From JBBECE01 sp040881985 (GTDB taxonomy: Bacteria > Pseudomonadota > Alphaproteobacteria > Rhizobiales > Devosiaceae), in contig JBBECE010000005.1 in assembly GCA_040881985.1 (NCBI GenBank), positions 62,001 to 126,000 of the forward strand: DNA of 64,000 nucleotides. The letters are read 5' to 3'. Below are positions 55,233 to 63,396 of the stretch, one piece after another. The position numbers were made by a program, and so were the translations under genes. The notes beneath the pieces are model-generated. The model was not told the DNA's origin. It worked only from the letters and a program-made list of their open reading frames with translations, and ran no database searches. Numbering within the stretch: position 1 is the first letter of the stretch; each line of letters begins with the position of its first letter.

Positions 55233-55849
55233 CGGACCGTCTCCGCCTGGAACTCGACGAGCATCGCATCGAGCCGCTCAAATCCCTCGCGGACGCCGAC
55301 ATCCATGCCGGAAGCCATCATGGCGTCGCGGGAGGCAATGTCGGGAAGGATCGAGGTGGCGCGATAGATCGTCTTGTTGCCGCGGTCCTCAAGGATAACC
55401 GTGTCGACGCTGTGGGCACCCTCCGGCAGACCGTCGAACGAAAAGGTCTGCGTCACCTTTTCGGGCGCGACGATTTCGCGGTATTCGCCAAAGAACACGA
55501 CGACCTGGCCTTCGGCGGTCTTGGTCTCGATCTTCCACTTTCCGCCGACCCGCCAGTCAAACTCAATCACCCGATTCTTGTGACCGTGCGGACCCCACCA
55601 GCGCACGAGGTGTTCGGGCTCCGACAACGCTTTCCACACCAGTTTGCGCGGGGCATTGAACGTGCGCGTCATGATCAGGATCGGCTTGTCGGCCGGGGTT
55701 TCGTATTTGAGGTCGTCCTTGATTTTCTCTCCTTCCTTGATCTGTTTGACGCAAGTTTCGAGTCGGTCGAGGCTTTGTTCCCGGTAGCGGCGATGGGCGG
55801 TCAGCCAATGTTTGCGGCGCGGCTTGAAAGGGATGACCAGGCGTTCCAC
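55229..55849 (-). CDS. AHSA1/SRPBCC-domain protein with an ArsR-like N-terminal tail
   Basis: About 206 residues, from a GTG at 55849. Residues about 55-205 form an AHSA1 domain (TRTFNAPRKLVWKALSEPEH, DWRVGGKWKIETKT, GVREGFERLDAMLVEF). The first 50 residues are extra and contain YREQSLDRLETCVKQIKEGE, resembling the C-terminal helix of the neighbouring ArsR protein (FWEESLDRLELYLKELQKAD). The start is therefore uncertain, and the true protein may begin near MTRTF. It follows arsR by 21 bases. Confidence 0.8.
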   Translation of the reverse strand: MERLVIPFKPRRKHWLTAHRRYREQSLDRLETCVKQIKEGEKIKDDLKYETPADKPILIMTRTFNAPRKLVWKALSEPEHLVRWWGPHGHKNRVIEFDWRVGGKWKIETKTAEGQVVVFFGEYREIVAPEKVTQTFSFDGLPEGAHSVDTVILEDRGNKTIYRATSILPDIASRDAMMASGMDVGVREGFERLDAMLVEFQAETVR

Positions 55850-55870
55850 CGCGTCTCGTTCCCGGCCGCA

Positions 55871-56218
55871 TCAGTTCGCGCTGCCATCGGGGTCTGCCTT
55901 TTGCAATTCCTTGAGGTAGAGCTCGAGCCGGTCGAGGCTTTCCTCCCAGAACTTGCGGTATTGCTCGAACCAGCCCGCGGCATCCTTGAGGGGGGCGGCC
56001 TCCAGCCGGCACGGCCGCCATTGCGCCTGCCGGCTCTTGGTGATCAGCCCCGCCCGCTCCAGCACTTTCAGATGCTTGGAGACCGCCGGCAGCGACATGT
56101 CGAAAGGCTCGGCGAGCTCGTTGACCGTCGCCACCCCGCTCGTCAGGCGGGCAAGAATCGCTCGCCGCGTCGGGTCGGCCAGGGCTTCGAAGGTGACACT
56201 GAGTGGATCGGATCGCAT
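55871..56218 (-). CDS. ArsR-family transcriptional regulator
   Basis: A 115-residue winged-helix repressor: FEALADPTRRAILARLTSG, then the recognition helix in DMSLPAVSKHLKVLERAGLI. No metal-binding Cys pair is visible, so an organic or redox signal is likelier than arsenic. A perfect inverted repeat overlaps its start region. It probably controls itself and the two AHSA1 genes and YciI-like gene behind it. Confidence 0.9.
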   Translation of the reverse strand: MRSDPLSVTFEALADPTRRAILARLTSGVATVNELAEPFDMSLPAVSKHLKVLERAGLITKSRQAQWRPCRLEAAPLKDAAGWFEQYRKFWEESLDRLELYLKELQKADPDGSAN

Positions 56219-56219
56219 G

Positions 56220-56263
56220 GTCTATTCAACCTAACAGATAATTAACTGACTAGTTGAATAGAC
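56220..56263. promoter_or_regulatory. Perfect inverted repeat, candidate ArsR operator
   Basis: Two 11-base arms GTCTATTCAAC (56220-56230) and GTTGAATAGAC (56253-56263) are exact reverse complements, spaced by 22 AT-rich bases. The near arm ends one base before the regulator's ATG. Such a layout suits autoregulation by a dimeric winged-helix repressor. Confidence 0.6.
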
Positions 56264-56312
56264 TGGATGCAAACGCACGTCAAGGGCCGCTGCGTGAATG
56301 GTCGCGCTGTGG

Positions 56313-56744
56313 CTACCGGCTCGAAACGTCCCGCTGATCGGGAGGGGGTACGTCGGAGGAAGTTTTGCAGTTGACGAGCCAGATGTCATAGACGGCGTGG
56401 TCGATGGCGTTGAGCGCTGGACTCTCGGCGAACATCCAGCCGGTGAAGATGCGCCTTACCGTCGCCCGCAGCGTCACCTGGTCGACCTCGATGAAGCTCG
56501 AGGTGCGCTGGGTCTCGTTGGGCGGCCGCGTGTAGCAGACTCGGGGTGTTATCTGCAGCGCGCCGAACTGCACGGTCTCGTCGATATAGACATCGAAAGT
56601 GATGATTCTTCCGGTGATCTTGTCGAGCCCGGCAAACACCGCGACCGGATTGGCGATCATCGTGGCGCTCGCCGTCCCGGCGGTGAACACGAGCCCGGCG
56701 ACCGCGGCGGCCACCAACAGGGAACGGCGAATCAAAGGCCGCAT
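56313..56744 (-). CDS. DUF2155-domain secreted protein
   Basis: A 143-residue protein beginning MRPLIRRSLLVAAAVAGLVF with signal peptide cleavage near ASA-TMI. The DUF2155 core has VAVFAGLDKITGRIITFDVY, then FGALQITPRVCYTRPPNETQ and MFAESPALNAIDHAVYDIWLVNC. It lies 20 bases behind the NDUFA12 gene, a neighbourhood shared by many alphaproteobacteria. The two Cys may form a disulfide. Function is unknown. The frame is open to 56819, but the ATG at 56744 fits the signal peptide. Confidence 0.85.
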   Translation of the reverse strand: MRPLIRRSLLVAAAVAGLVFTAGTASATMIANPVAVFAGLDKITGRIITFDVYIDETVQFGALQITPRVCYTRPPNETQRTSSFIEVDQVTLRATVRRIFTGWMFAESPALNAIDHAVYDIWLVNCKTSSDVPPPDQRDVSSR

Positions 56745-56763
56745 CGTCCGGGGAGCGCCTTCC

Positions 56764-57147
56764 CTATTCCGGCGACCAGGCGTCGTAGTCTCCGGAGACT
56801 TTCTCGCGCCGGCCTTCATTGAGGATCGAGCCGGGCGGCCGATAGGCCAGCGCCGTGCCGGTCATGTTCGGCTCGTGCGGCATTTCCCAATCGTGAGGCG
56901 TGTAGGCCTCTTCGGTCGGCGGAGAATCGACGCGATGGTGCATCCAGCCATGCCATTCGGGCGGAATATGCGAGGGCTCCGCGACCCCATTATAGAGCAC
57001 CCAGCGTTTTGGCCCGCGCCGCTGCTTGTAATAGCGATTGCCGGCCTCATCACTGCCGACGAATTTGCCGAAGAGCAGCGTCGAAAGGCGGGTCGCGAGC
57101 GTCTGCCCGTGCCACCAGATGAAAAGTTCGGAAAATAGCTGCTTCAT
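56764..57147 (-). CDS. NDUFA12-type complex I accessory subunit
   Basis: A 127-residue protein similar to the B17.2/NDUFA12 subunit: GKFVGSDEAGNRYYKQRRGP, then RWVLYNGVAEPSHIPPEWHG and WMHHRVDSPP. It is one of the few accessory complex I subunits shared by alphaproteobacteria and mitochondria, and here it stands away from the nuo operon at the left edge of the window. Confidence 0.93.
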   Translation of the reverse strand: MKQLFSELFIWWHGQTLATRLSTLLFGKFVGSDEAGNRYYKQRRGPKRWVLYNGVAEPSHIPPEWHGWMHHRVDSPPTEEAYTPHDWEMPHEPNMTGTALAYRPPGSILNEGRREKVSGDYDAWSPE

Positions 57148-57489
57148 GGCCTGTCCCGGATCGTCGCGCCCGCCCGCACGACGGGTTCAGCCTTTAGCAT
57201 CAACATGCAGGCAAGCCTAGTCCGCAGCGGGTCGCGCCCGGCCCGCTAGGCGTCAATCCCCGCTCCGCAAAAATTATTGCGCTTGACTCTTTTCCGGCCC
57301 CCTCACCTGCCGGCGGCGGAGCCCCTCCCGGACGCGGCTCGAGGCGGACACGCGATCCCTGCCCGGCCGCTGGTACCCCAATTGAATCCGCGCTCTAGGA
57401 GCCGGGAATTCACCCGGACTTCGACCCTTCCGCGGTCATAAAACCGGGCGCCCCGAACTGTCACAAAACCGAATCAATCGGGGATTGGC

Positions 57490-57518
57490 TTGTCCCCGAA
57501 ATCCACCCTTTGTATACT
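57490..57518 (+). promoter_or_regulatory. Sigma-70-type promoter P1 of nrdJ
   Basis: TTGTCC (57490-57495), exactly 17 bases and TATACT (57513-57518). Four of six match in each hexamer at optimal spacing, giving a start near 57525 and a leader of about 408 nt. Confidence 0.55.
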
Positions 57519-57544
57519 AGATGTGGCTCATAATGGGCCCTCAT

Positions 57545-57580
57545 ACACAAGCTATAGTCACCATTCGCGATATCTGTGGT
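57545..57580 (+). promoter_or_regulatory. Two NrdR-box-like sequences
   Basis: The 16-base units 57545-57560 and 57565-57580 each match about 9 of 13 fixed positions of the NrdR-box consensus ACACWATATNTNGNGT. They start 20 bases apart, about two helical turns, and overlap the next promoter's -35 element. NrdR represses ribonucleotide reductase genes in most bacteria. This is a weak call. Confidence 0.3.
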
Positions 57581-57608
57581 TGACGGTTTTTTTGAATTGG
57601 GACTAGAT
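57580..57608 (+). promoter_or_regulatory. Second promoter-like pair P2 of nrdJ
   Basis: TTGACG (57580-57585), 17 bases and CTAGAT (57603-57608). The -35 element is the alphaproteobacterial optimum and the -10 element is weak. A start near 57615 would give a leader of about 318 nt. Confidence 0.4.
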
Positions 57609-57666
57609 TTGGCCTGTTGCGCGCCACGCATAAGCGGGCGTTTGGGCAGAGGGGAATTGAGGCAAT

Positions 57667-57909
57667 CGGGGCGTTTCGCCCCGCTCCCCCCAAGCCCGGG
57701 CGCAGGTCGGTCCCGAGCCGGAGTGTTGTGCAAGTGTGGCGTCTGGATGAGTTGGTCGTCGCAACGAAGTATGGGGGTCAAACCGGCCGCGTCAGTGCCG
57801 GAAGGCCGCCGGCGGGGGTAGCGAAGCGGGTTCCCGTTTCGCGATTGGCAAAGCGTCAAGGCAGACAGAGGAACCCGGCAACGGATTTCCGGGCACAGAT
57901 TCTGTGTCC
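57667..57909 (+). ncRNA. Structured 5' leader of nrdJ (candidate regulatory RNA)
   Basis: Hairpins seen in order: CGGGGCG/CGCCCCG (57667-57673 with 57677-57683), CGGGTTCC/GGAACCCG (57827-57834 with 57870-57877) and GGGCACAG/CTGTGTCC (57891-57898 with 57902-57909, one G-U). The last ends seven bases before the ribosome site AGGGGG. An RNA motif upstream of nrdJ genes has been described; whether this is it needs a covariance search. Confidence 0.35.
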
Positions 57910-57932
57910 GCGGTTTAGGGGGCAATAAGATT

Positions 57933-60900
57933 ATGCGCATCGAACGTCGGCACACCAGCGACAGCGAATCCGCCTACGCCGGCATCGAATTCCGCACCAC
58001 CACGTCCGAGATCCGCAATCCGGACGGCTCGGTGGTCTTCCGGCTTGCCGACATCGAGGTGCCGAAGGCCTGGTCGCAGGTCGCCGCCGACGTCATCGCC
58101 CAGAAATATTTCCGCAAGGCGGGCGTCGCCGCGCGCCTCAAAAAGGTCGAGGAGAATTCAGTCCCCTCCTGGCTCTGGCGCTCGGTGCCCGACGAGTCGG
58201 CGCTGGCCCGATTGCCCGAGGCCGAACGCTACGGCTCGGAGATCGATTCGCGGCAGGTTTTCGACCGGCTCGCCGGCACCTGGACCTATTGGGGCTGGAA
58301 GGGCGGCTATTTCGGAACCGAAGCGGACGCCCGCGCCTTCTATGACGAGCTGCGTCACGCGCTCGCGACGCAAAAGTGCGCGCCCAATTCCCCGCAATGG
58401 TTCAACACCGGTTTGCACTGGGCCTACGGCATCGACGGGCCGAGCCAGGGGCATTTCTACGTCGACCCCTTCACCGGCAAGCTCGAGCAGTCGACGACCG
58501 CCTACGAGCATCCGCAGCCGCATGCCTGCTTCATCCAGTCGATCGCCGACGACCTCGTCAACGAGGGCGGGATCATGGACCTGTGGGTGCGCGAGGCGCG
58601 GCTCTTCAAATACGGCTCGGGCACCGGCTCGAACTTCTCGCGGCTTCGCGGGGCAGGCGAAAAGCTCTCGGGCGGGGGCAAGTCCTCCGGCTTGATGTCG
58701 TTCCTCAAAATCGGCGACCGCGCCGCCGGCGCCATCAAGTCGGGCGGCACTACGCGGCGCGCCGCCAAGATGGTCGTCGTCGATATCGATCACCCGGATA
58801 TCGAGAATTACATCAACTGGAAGGTGCGCGAGGAGCAGAAGGTCGCGGCGCTCGTCACCGGCTCGCGGATCGTCTCGAAACACCTCAAGGCGATCATGAA
58901 GGCCTGCGTCAATTGCGAGGGGGCGCGCGACGACTGCTTCGAGGTGACCAAGAATCCGGCCTTGAAGCGCGAAGTCCGCGCCGCCAAGCGCGGCCAGGTT
59001 CCCGAGAATTACATCCAGCGGGTCATCGCCTTCGCCCGGCAGGGCTATGCCGAGATCGATTTCCCGGTTCTCGACACCGACTGGGATTCGGAGGCGTATC
59101 TGACCGTCTCGGGGCAGAACTCAAACAACTCCGTCCGCGTCACCGACGACTATCTGCGCGCCGTCGAGGCGGACGGCGACTGGAACCTCCTCGGCCGCAC
59201 CTCCGGCAAGGTGATGAAGACGCTGAAAGCCCGCGAGCTCTGGGAAGCCATCGGCTTTGCCGCCTGGGCGTCGGCCGACCCGGGCATCCAGTACCACACG
59301 ACCGTCAACGACTGGCACACCTGCAAGGCCTCGGGCGACATCACCGCGTCCAACCCCTGCTCGGAATATATGTTCCTCGACGACACGGCCTGCAATCTCG
59401 CCTCGCTCAACCTGCTCGCCTTCCGCGGCGCCGACGGGGGGTTCGACGTCGAGAGTTTTGAGCACGCCGTCCGCCTCTGGACGGTGGTCCTTGAGATTTC
59501 GGTGATGATGGCGCAATTCCCCTCCCGCGCCATCGCCGAGCGGAGCTACGAGTTCCGCACCCTCGGGCTCGGCTACGCCAATATCGGCGGCCTCCTGATG
59601 TCGTCGGGCATCGCGTACGATTCCGGGGAAGGCCGGGCCATTTGCGGGGCGCTGACCGCGATCATGACCGGGGTCAGCTATGCGACCTCGGCCGAGATGG
59701 CGAGTGAGCTCGGCGCCTTCCCGGGCTATGGCCCGAACCGCGACCACATGCTCCGCGTCATCCGCAACCATCGCAACGCCGCCCACGGCCACGCCACGGG
59801 CTATGATTTGCTCGCGACCGCCCCGGTGCCGCTCGACCATCTCAATTGCCCCGACAAGCGGCTGGTCGAGCACGCCGTCGCTGCCTGGGACAAGGCATTG
59901 GCCGAAGGCGAGGCGCACGGCTTCCGCAACGCCCAGGTGACCGTCATCGCCCCGACCGGCACCATCGGGCTCGTGATGGATTGCGATACGACCGGCATCG
60001 AGCCTGACTTTGCGCTGGTCAAATTCAAGAAGCTCGCCGGCGGCGGCTATTTCAAGATCATCAACCGCGCCGTCCCCGAGGCGCTGCGCTCGCTCGGCTA
60101 CACCGAAAAAGAGCTCGCGGCGATCGAGACTTACGCGGTCGGCCACGGCAATCTCGACAAGTCGCCGGGGATCAATCCGGCGACGCTCCGCGACAAGGGC
60201 TTCAGCGACGAGAAAATCGCCGCGATCAACGCCGCCCTCCCCCAGGCGTTCGACATCAAATTCGCCTTCAACAAATTTGTGCTCGGCGAGGAGTTCTGCA
60301 CCGTCGTCCTCGGCTTCGAATCCGCCGCGCTCAACGAGCCTGCGTTCGACATGCTGACCGCCCTCGGCTTCACCAGGCGCGAGATCGAGGCGGCCAATAT
60401 CCATGTGTGCGGCGCGATGACCCTTGAAGGCGCCCCTGCGCTGAAAGCCGCGCATCTTCCCGTCTTCGATTGCGCCAGCCCCTGCGGGCGCATCGGCCAG
60501 CGGTTCCTTTCGGTCGAGAGCCACATAAGGATGATGGCCGCCGCCCAGCCGTTCATTTCGGGGGCGATCTCGAAAACCATCAACATGCCGAACGACGCGA
60601 CCGTCGAGGATTGCAAGGCCGCCTATATGCTCTCCTGGCGGCTGGCGCTGAAAGCCAACGCGCTCTATCGCGACGGCAGCAAGCTCTCGCAGCCGCTCAA
60701 CGCCCAGCTCCTCGCCGACGAGGACGAAGACGAATCCGACGCGGTTGAGGAATTCATGGCCGCGCCGCTCCCCGAGCGCACCCAGGCCGTCGCCGAGCGT
60801 CTGGTCGAGCGGATCGTCGAGCGCCTCCGCGAGCGCGAGAAAATGCCCGACCGCCGCAAGGGCTACACCCAGAAGGCCGTGGTCGGCGGCCACAAGGTCT

Positions 60901-61670
60901 ATCTGCGCACCGGCGAATATGACGACGGCCGCCTCGGCGAGATCTTCATCGACATGCACAAGGAAGGCGCCGCCTTCCGCGCGATGATGAACAATTTCGC
61001 CATCGCCGTGTCGCTCGGCCTGCAATATGGCGTCCCGCTCGACGAATATGTCGAGGCCTTCACCTTCACCCGGTTCGAGCCGGCCGGCATGGTCACCGGC
61101 AACGAGACGATCAAGTCGGCGACCTCGATCCTCGACTATATCTTCCGCGAGCTGGCGATCTCTTATCTCGACCGGGGCGATCTCGCCCATGTGGTGCCCG
61201 ACCAGTCCTCGACCGGGATTTCCGGCGGCGCCCTCGAAGAGCAGCGCGCGGCGGGCAAACCCTCCCCCGCGCCGCTTCCCGCCGAGCGGTTCGTCTCCAA
61301 GGGGCTGACGCGCGGGCGGGTGAAGGACCAGAAGCTCGTCATCGTCCCCTCGGGCGAGCCGAAATCGCAGAACCCCGTCAAGGCGATGCAGACCTCGACG
61401 GCGACCGCGCTGAAATCCTCCGGCGGGCTGAAAACCTCGGCGGCGCTGGCGGCGGCGCCCGAGCCCGACCTCACCCCGCCCGAGGGCGACGAGGAGCCCG
61501 ACGCCTTCGCCCACACCCACCGCGTTCTCGACGCGGGCGCCTTGCGGGCCGAAGCGCAGATGAAGGGCTATACCGGCGACCAATGCCCCGAATGCCACAA
61601 TTTCACGCTGGTGCGGAACGGCACGTGTTTGAAATGCGACACCTGCGGGGCGACGACGGGGTGTAGTTGA
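57933..61670 (+). CDS. nrdJ: Vitamin B12-dependent ribonucleoside-diphosphate reductase (class II)
   Basis: A 1245-residue enzyme that makes deoxyribonucleotides with adenosylcobalamin and works with or without oxygen. Key motifs are CAPNSPQWFNTGL, SGTGSNFS-like GSGTGSNFSRLRG, NPCSE in TASNPCSEYMFLDDTACNLA (about residue 474) and the substrate loop VTVIAPTGTIGLVMDCDTTG. The C-terminus has CPECHNF and CLKCDTCGATTGC, the Cys-rich tail used in re-reduction or zinc binding. The length fits the long alphaproteobacterial form. AGGGGG lies 10 bases before the ATG. A long leader precedes it. Confidence 0.97.
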   Translation: MRIERRHTSDSESAYAGIEFRTTTSEIRNPDGSVVFRLADIEVPKAWSQVAADVIAQKYFRKAGVAARLKKVEENSVPSWLWRSVPDESALARLPEAERYGSEIDSRQVFDRLAGTWTYWGWKGGYFGTEADARAFYDELRHALATQKCAPNSPQWFNTGLHWAYGIDGPSQGHFYVDPFTGKLEQSTTAYEHPQPHACFIQSIADDLVNEGGIMDLWVREARLFKYGSGTGSNFSRLRGAGEKLSGGGKSSGLMSFLKIGDRAAGAIKSGGTTRRAAKMVVVDIDHPDIENYINWKVREEQKVAALVTGSRIVSKHLKAIMKACVNCEGARDDCFEVTKNPALKREVRAAKRGQVPENYIQRVIAFARQGYAEIDFPVLDTDWDSEAYLTVSGQNSNNSVRVTDDYLRAVEADGDWNLLGRTSGKVMKTLKARELWEAIGFAAWASADPGIQYHTTVNDWHTCKASGDITASNPCSEYMFLDDTACNLASLNLLAFRGADGGFDVESFEHAVRLWTVVLEISVMMAQFPSRAIAERSYEFRTLGLGYANIGGLLMSSGIAYDSGEGRAICGALTAIMTGVSYATSAEMASELGAFPGYGPNRDHMLRVIRNHRNAAHGHATGYDLLATAPVPLDHLNCPDKRLVEHAVAAWDKALAEGEAHGFRNAQVTVIAPTGTIGLVMDCDTTGIEPDFALVKFKKLAGGGYFKIINRAVPEALRSLGYTEKELAAIETYAVGHGNLDKSPGINPATLRDKGFSDEKIAAINAALPQAFDIKFAFNKFVLGEEFCTVVLGFESAALNEPAFDMLTALGFTRREIEAANIHVCGAMTLEGAPALKAAHLPVFDCASPCGRIGQRFLSVESHIRMMAAAQPFISGAISKTINMPNDATVEDCKAAYMLSWRLALKANALYRDGSKLSQPLNAQLLADEDEDESDAVEEFMAAPLPERTQAVAERLVERIVERLREREKMPDRRKGYTQKAVVGGHKVYLRTGEYDDGRLGEIFIDMHKEGAAFRAMMNNFAIAVSLGLQYGVPLDEYVEAFTFTRFEPAGMVTGNETIKSATSILDYIFRELAISYLDRGDLAHVVPDQSSTGISGGALEEQRAAGKPSPAPLPAERFVSKGLTRGRVKDQKLVIVPSGEPKSQNPVKAMQTSTATALKSSGGLKTSAALAAAPEPDLTPPEGDEEPDAFAHTHRVLDAGALRAEAQMKGYTGDQCPECHNFTLVRNGTCLKCDTCGATTGCS

Positions 61671-61727
61671 GGGAAGATCGGGGCCGTTCCTCGGCAACTT
61701 TGTCAGGTCGGCTTCAAGCGGTAAAGC

Positions 61728-62477
61728 ATGGTGCTCAAGACGGCCGATGAAATGCTCGCCGGACACAAGCTCGCATTGGGCGCGGATTACGGCACGGCCT
61801 TTCACCATTGTCAGCAAGAGTTGTGGCGCGTTAGTTCCGGTTGGGATCTCTATGAAACACTCTTTTCAACCGAAGAACGAGTAGGCCTTCTGAACAAAGC
61901 CGGTGGCTCGTTTTGGAACGAGCTGCAGAGGATAATGTTCGAAAACACTTTGCTGGGCGTCTGTAGGCTGACAGACGCTGCGGGCACCCATTCCAAAAGA
62001 AACCTAAGCGTTGCTTCGCTGCTATCACTAGATCGATTTCCACATAACCGAAGGCTTACCCAGCGCGTTCGGAAGGCACAGCAGCAAGCTGAGTTTGCGC
62101 GATCTTGGCGCGACAAACGAATCGCACACAACGACTTTGATCAAATAACGGAACAGGCAGATCAACTCAAGATGGCTACGCGCAGCCGAGTGGGCAACGC
62201 GATTGTCGCCATACACAACGTCCTTGCGTGGGTCGAAGCTCGATATTTGGCTGGGCCTTCAACGCTCGGTGAAATAGCCGATGGCTCCGCTATGGAAATG
62301 CTGTTCACACTGGCGGACGGAGTAGAATGCAATAAGCGACGACGCGCTGAATGGCGAGTTGGCAACACCTCTGGCGCGTACACCTTCGATCACGCATGGC
62401 TGAATCGTGGAGACAATGCCAGTTTGCGCTACCCAGGCCAGTCCCGCCTCAAGCCACCACGCCCAGTGCGAGCATGA
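61728..62477 (+). CDS. HEPN/AbiU2-like protein (putative defence factor)
   Basis: A 249-residue, mostly helical protein. The block FENTLLGVCRLTDAAGTHSK and then RSWRDKRIAHNDFD resemble AbiU2/HEPN domains. R128-x5-H134 fits the Rx4-6H motif of HEPN ribonucleases, though no active-site proof exists. Codon use and GC are visibly lower than in the housekeeping genes to the left, suggesting transfer. It opens the accessory tail of the window. The C-terminal part, with PGQSRLKPPRPV at its end, is of unknown function. Confidence 0.6.
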   Translation: MVLKTADEMLAGHKLALGADYGTAFHHCQQELWRVSSGWDLYETLFSTEERVGLLNKAGGSFWNELQRIMFENTLLGVCRLTDAAGTHSKRNLSVASLLSLDRFPHNRRLTQRVRKAQQQAEFARSWRDKRIAHNDFDQITEQADQLKMATRSRVGNAIVAIHNVLAWVEARYLAGPSTLGEIADGSAMEMLFTLADGVECNKRRRAEWRVGNTSGAYTFDHAWLNRGDNASLRYPGQSRLKPPRPVRA

Positions 62478-62480
62478 TTT

Positions 62481-62510
62481 CGTCACCCTCGGGCTTGACC
62501 CGAGGGCCCA
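62481..62510. repeat. Perfect hairpin repeat related to 31989-32029
   Basis: CCCTCGGG/CCCGAGGG (62486-62493 with 62499-62506, loop CTTGA) just after the HEPN-like gene. It shares the core GGCTTGACCCGAGG with the repeat after tyrS. It could be a mobile intergenic repeat or a terminator-like structure; no T run follows. Confidence 0.6.
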
Positions 62511-62555
62511 TGATGAGGTGCAACTCGCTGGAGCGAAGCAAACTAGGTCGTAGAA

Positions 62556-62780
62556 ATGTGCTACGCCGTGGTCATCGAGAAGGCTGGACGGAACTACTCC
62601 GCCTGCGTTCCCGACCTGCCCGGCTGTATCGCAACGGGTGCAACGGTCGCCGAGGCCGAATCCGAAATCCGCTCGGCCATCCGCTTTCACATCGACGGGC
62701 TGCGCGAGGAAGGTCTGCCGGTGCCCGGGCCGGAGAGTCTGGCGGAGGACTTGGAAGCGAAGTCTCGCCTTCCGAAGTGA
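62556..62780 (+). CDS. HicB-like antitoxin-fold protein (orphan)
   Basis: A 74-residue protein with the partial RNase H-like HicB fold: MCYAVVIEKAGRNYSACVPD with PDLPGC, then GATVAEAESEIRSAIRFHID and a short C-terminus. It lacks a DNA-binding tail. No HicA-type toxin gene fits in the 78 bases before it or the 57 bases after it, so either its partner is elsewhere or it acts alone. Confidence 0.8.
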   Translation: MCYAVVIEKAGRNYSACVPDLPGCIATGATVAEAESEIRSAIRFHIDGLREEGLPVPGPESLAEDLEAKSRLPK

Positions 62781-62837
62781 GACTGCCAACGCTTCCCCTC
62801 GAAATCACGGGCACCAATTTCACGTGGGCGAGACGCC

Positions 62838-63395
62838 ATGACAACAGAAGAGCTTGAAGGCTTGCTTGAAGGCGCTGCCGAGACAGCGAGCCTTGAATTC
62901 AAAGGTCCGATGAATTGGGACATCGGAATCGTCAAGGACATCTTGGCAATGTCAAACGTAGTCGATGGCGGGACAATCGTAGTAGGAGTCGATGATGGCA
63001 CGTTCGCTCGCGTCGGTTTGACTGAAGCCCAAGTAACCTCTTTCAATTCTGACATAATGCACGACCAAGTCGGAAATTATGCCGATCCCGTCGTTCGTTT
63101 TAGAGTCGAGGCACCTGAAGACCTTCAAGGAAACCACTACGTTGCAATCGTCGTCGAGCCCTTTCTTGAACTCCCCGTGATTTGCAAGAAGAATAACAAC
63201 GACGTGCACGTTGGTGAGATCTACTTTCGCAGTGATACTCAGCGCCCAGCGAGTGCGCGAGTGTCCAACTCAAACGACATGCGCGATATCTTGGAGCGAG
63301 CAATCTTTCGTAGGCGGAACAAGCTCGTCCAATACGGCTGGGTCGGGGGTGTCGATGTCGTGGCGACATTCGACGCTGAACTCGGAGGCCTCTGA
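62838..63395 (+). CDS. AlbA_2 (Schlafen-type) domain protein
   Basis: A 185-residue protein resembling the AlbA_2/Schlafen domain. The N-terminal part has ETASLEFKGPMNWDIGIVKD, then ILAMSNVVDGGTIVVGVDDG, a pattern known from putative ATP-binding or nuclease domains. After NHYVAIVVEPFLELPVICKK comes GEIYFRSDTQRPASA. It is followed at once (one base between stop and start) by a gene of unknown family, so the two probably work together. Base composition is lower in GC than the left part. Confidence 0.75.
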   Translation: MTTEELEGLLEGAAETASLEFKGPMNWDIGIVKDILAMSNVVDGGTIVVGVDDGTFARVGLTEAQVTSFNSDIMHDQVGNYADPVVRFRVEAPEDLQGNHYVAIVVEPFLELPVICKKNNNDVHVGEIYFRSDTQRPASARVSNSNDMRDILERAIFRRRNKLVQYGWVGGVDVVATFDAELGGL

Positions 63396-63396
63396 A

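Larger units (their letters stand above)
57148..57932. other. Long upstream and leader region of nrdJ
   Basis: 785 bases with no accepted gene. Left of about 57480 I see nothing specific. From 57490 it holds two promoter-like pairs, two weak NrdR-box-like sequences and hairpins within a putative leader of about 350-410 nt. I looked for the conserved blocks of a cobalamin riboswitch and did not find them. Confidence 0.5.

Noticed and set aside
57630..57932. A cobalamin riboswitch before nrdJ
   Set aside because: I searched by eye for the B12 box and the conserved core blocks of the cobalamin aptamer and found neither in order. Only unrelated hairpins remain.
59121..61817. An 898-codon open frame antisense to nrdJ
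   Set aside because: Long antisense frames are expected where GC-rich third positions remove stops. It lacks domains and is Gly/Arg/Asp-rich in a way that mirrors nrdJ codons.
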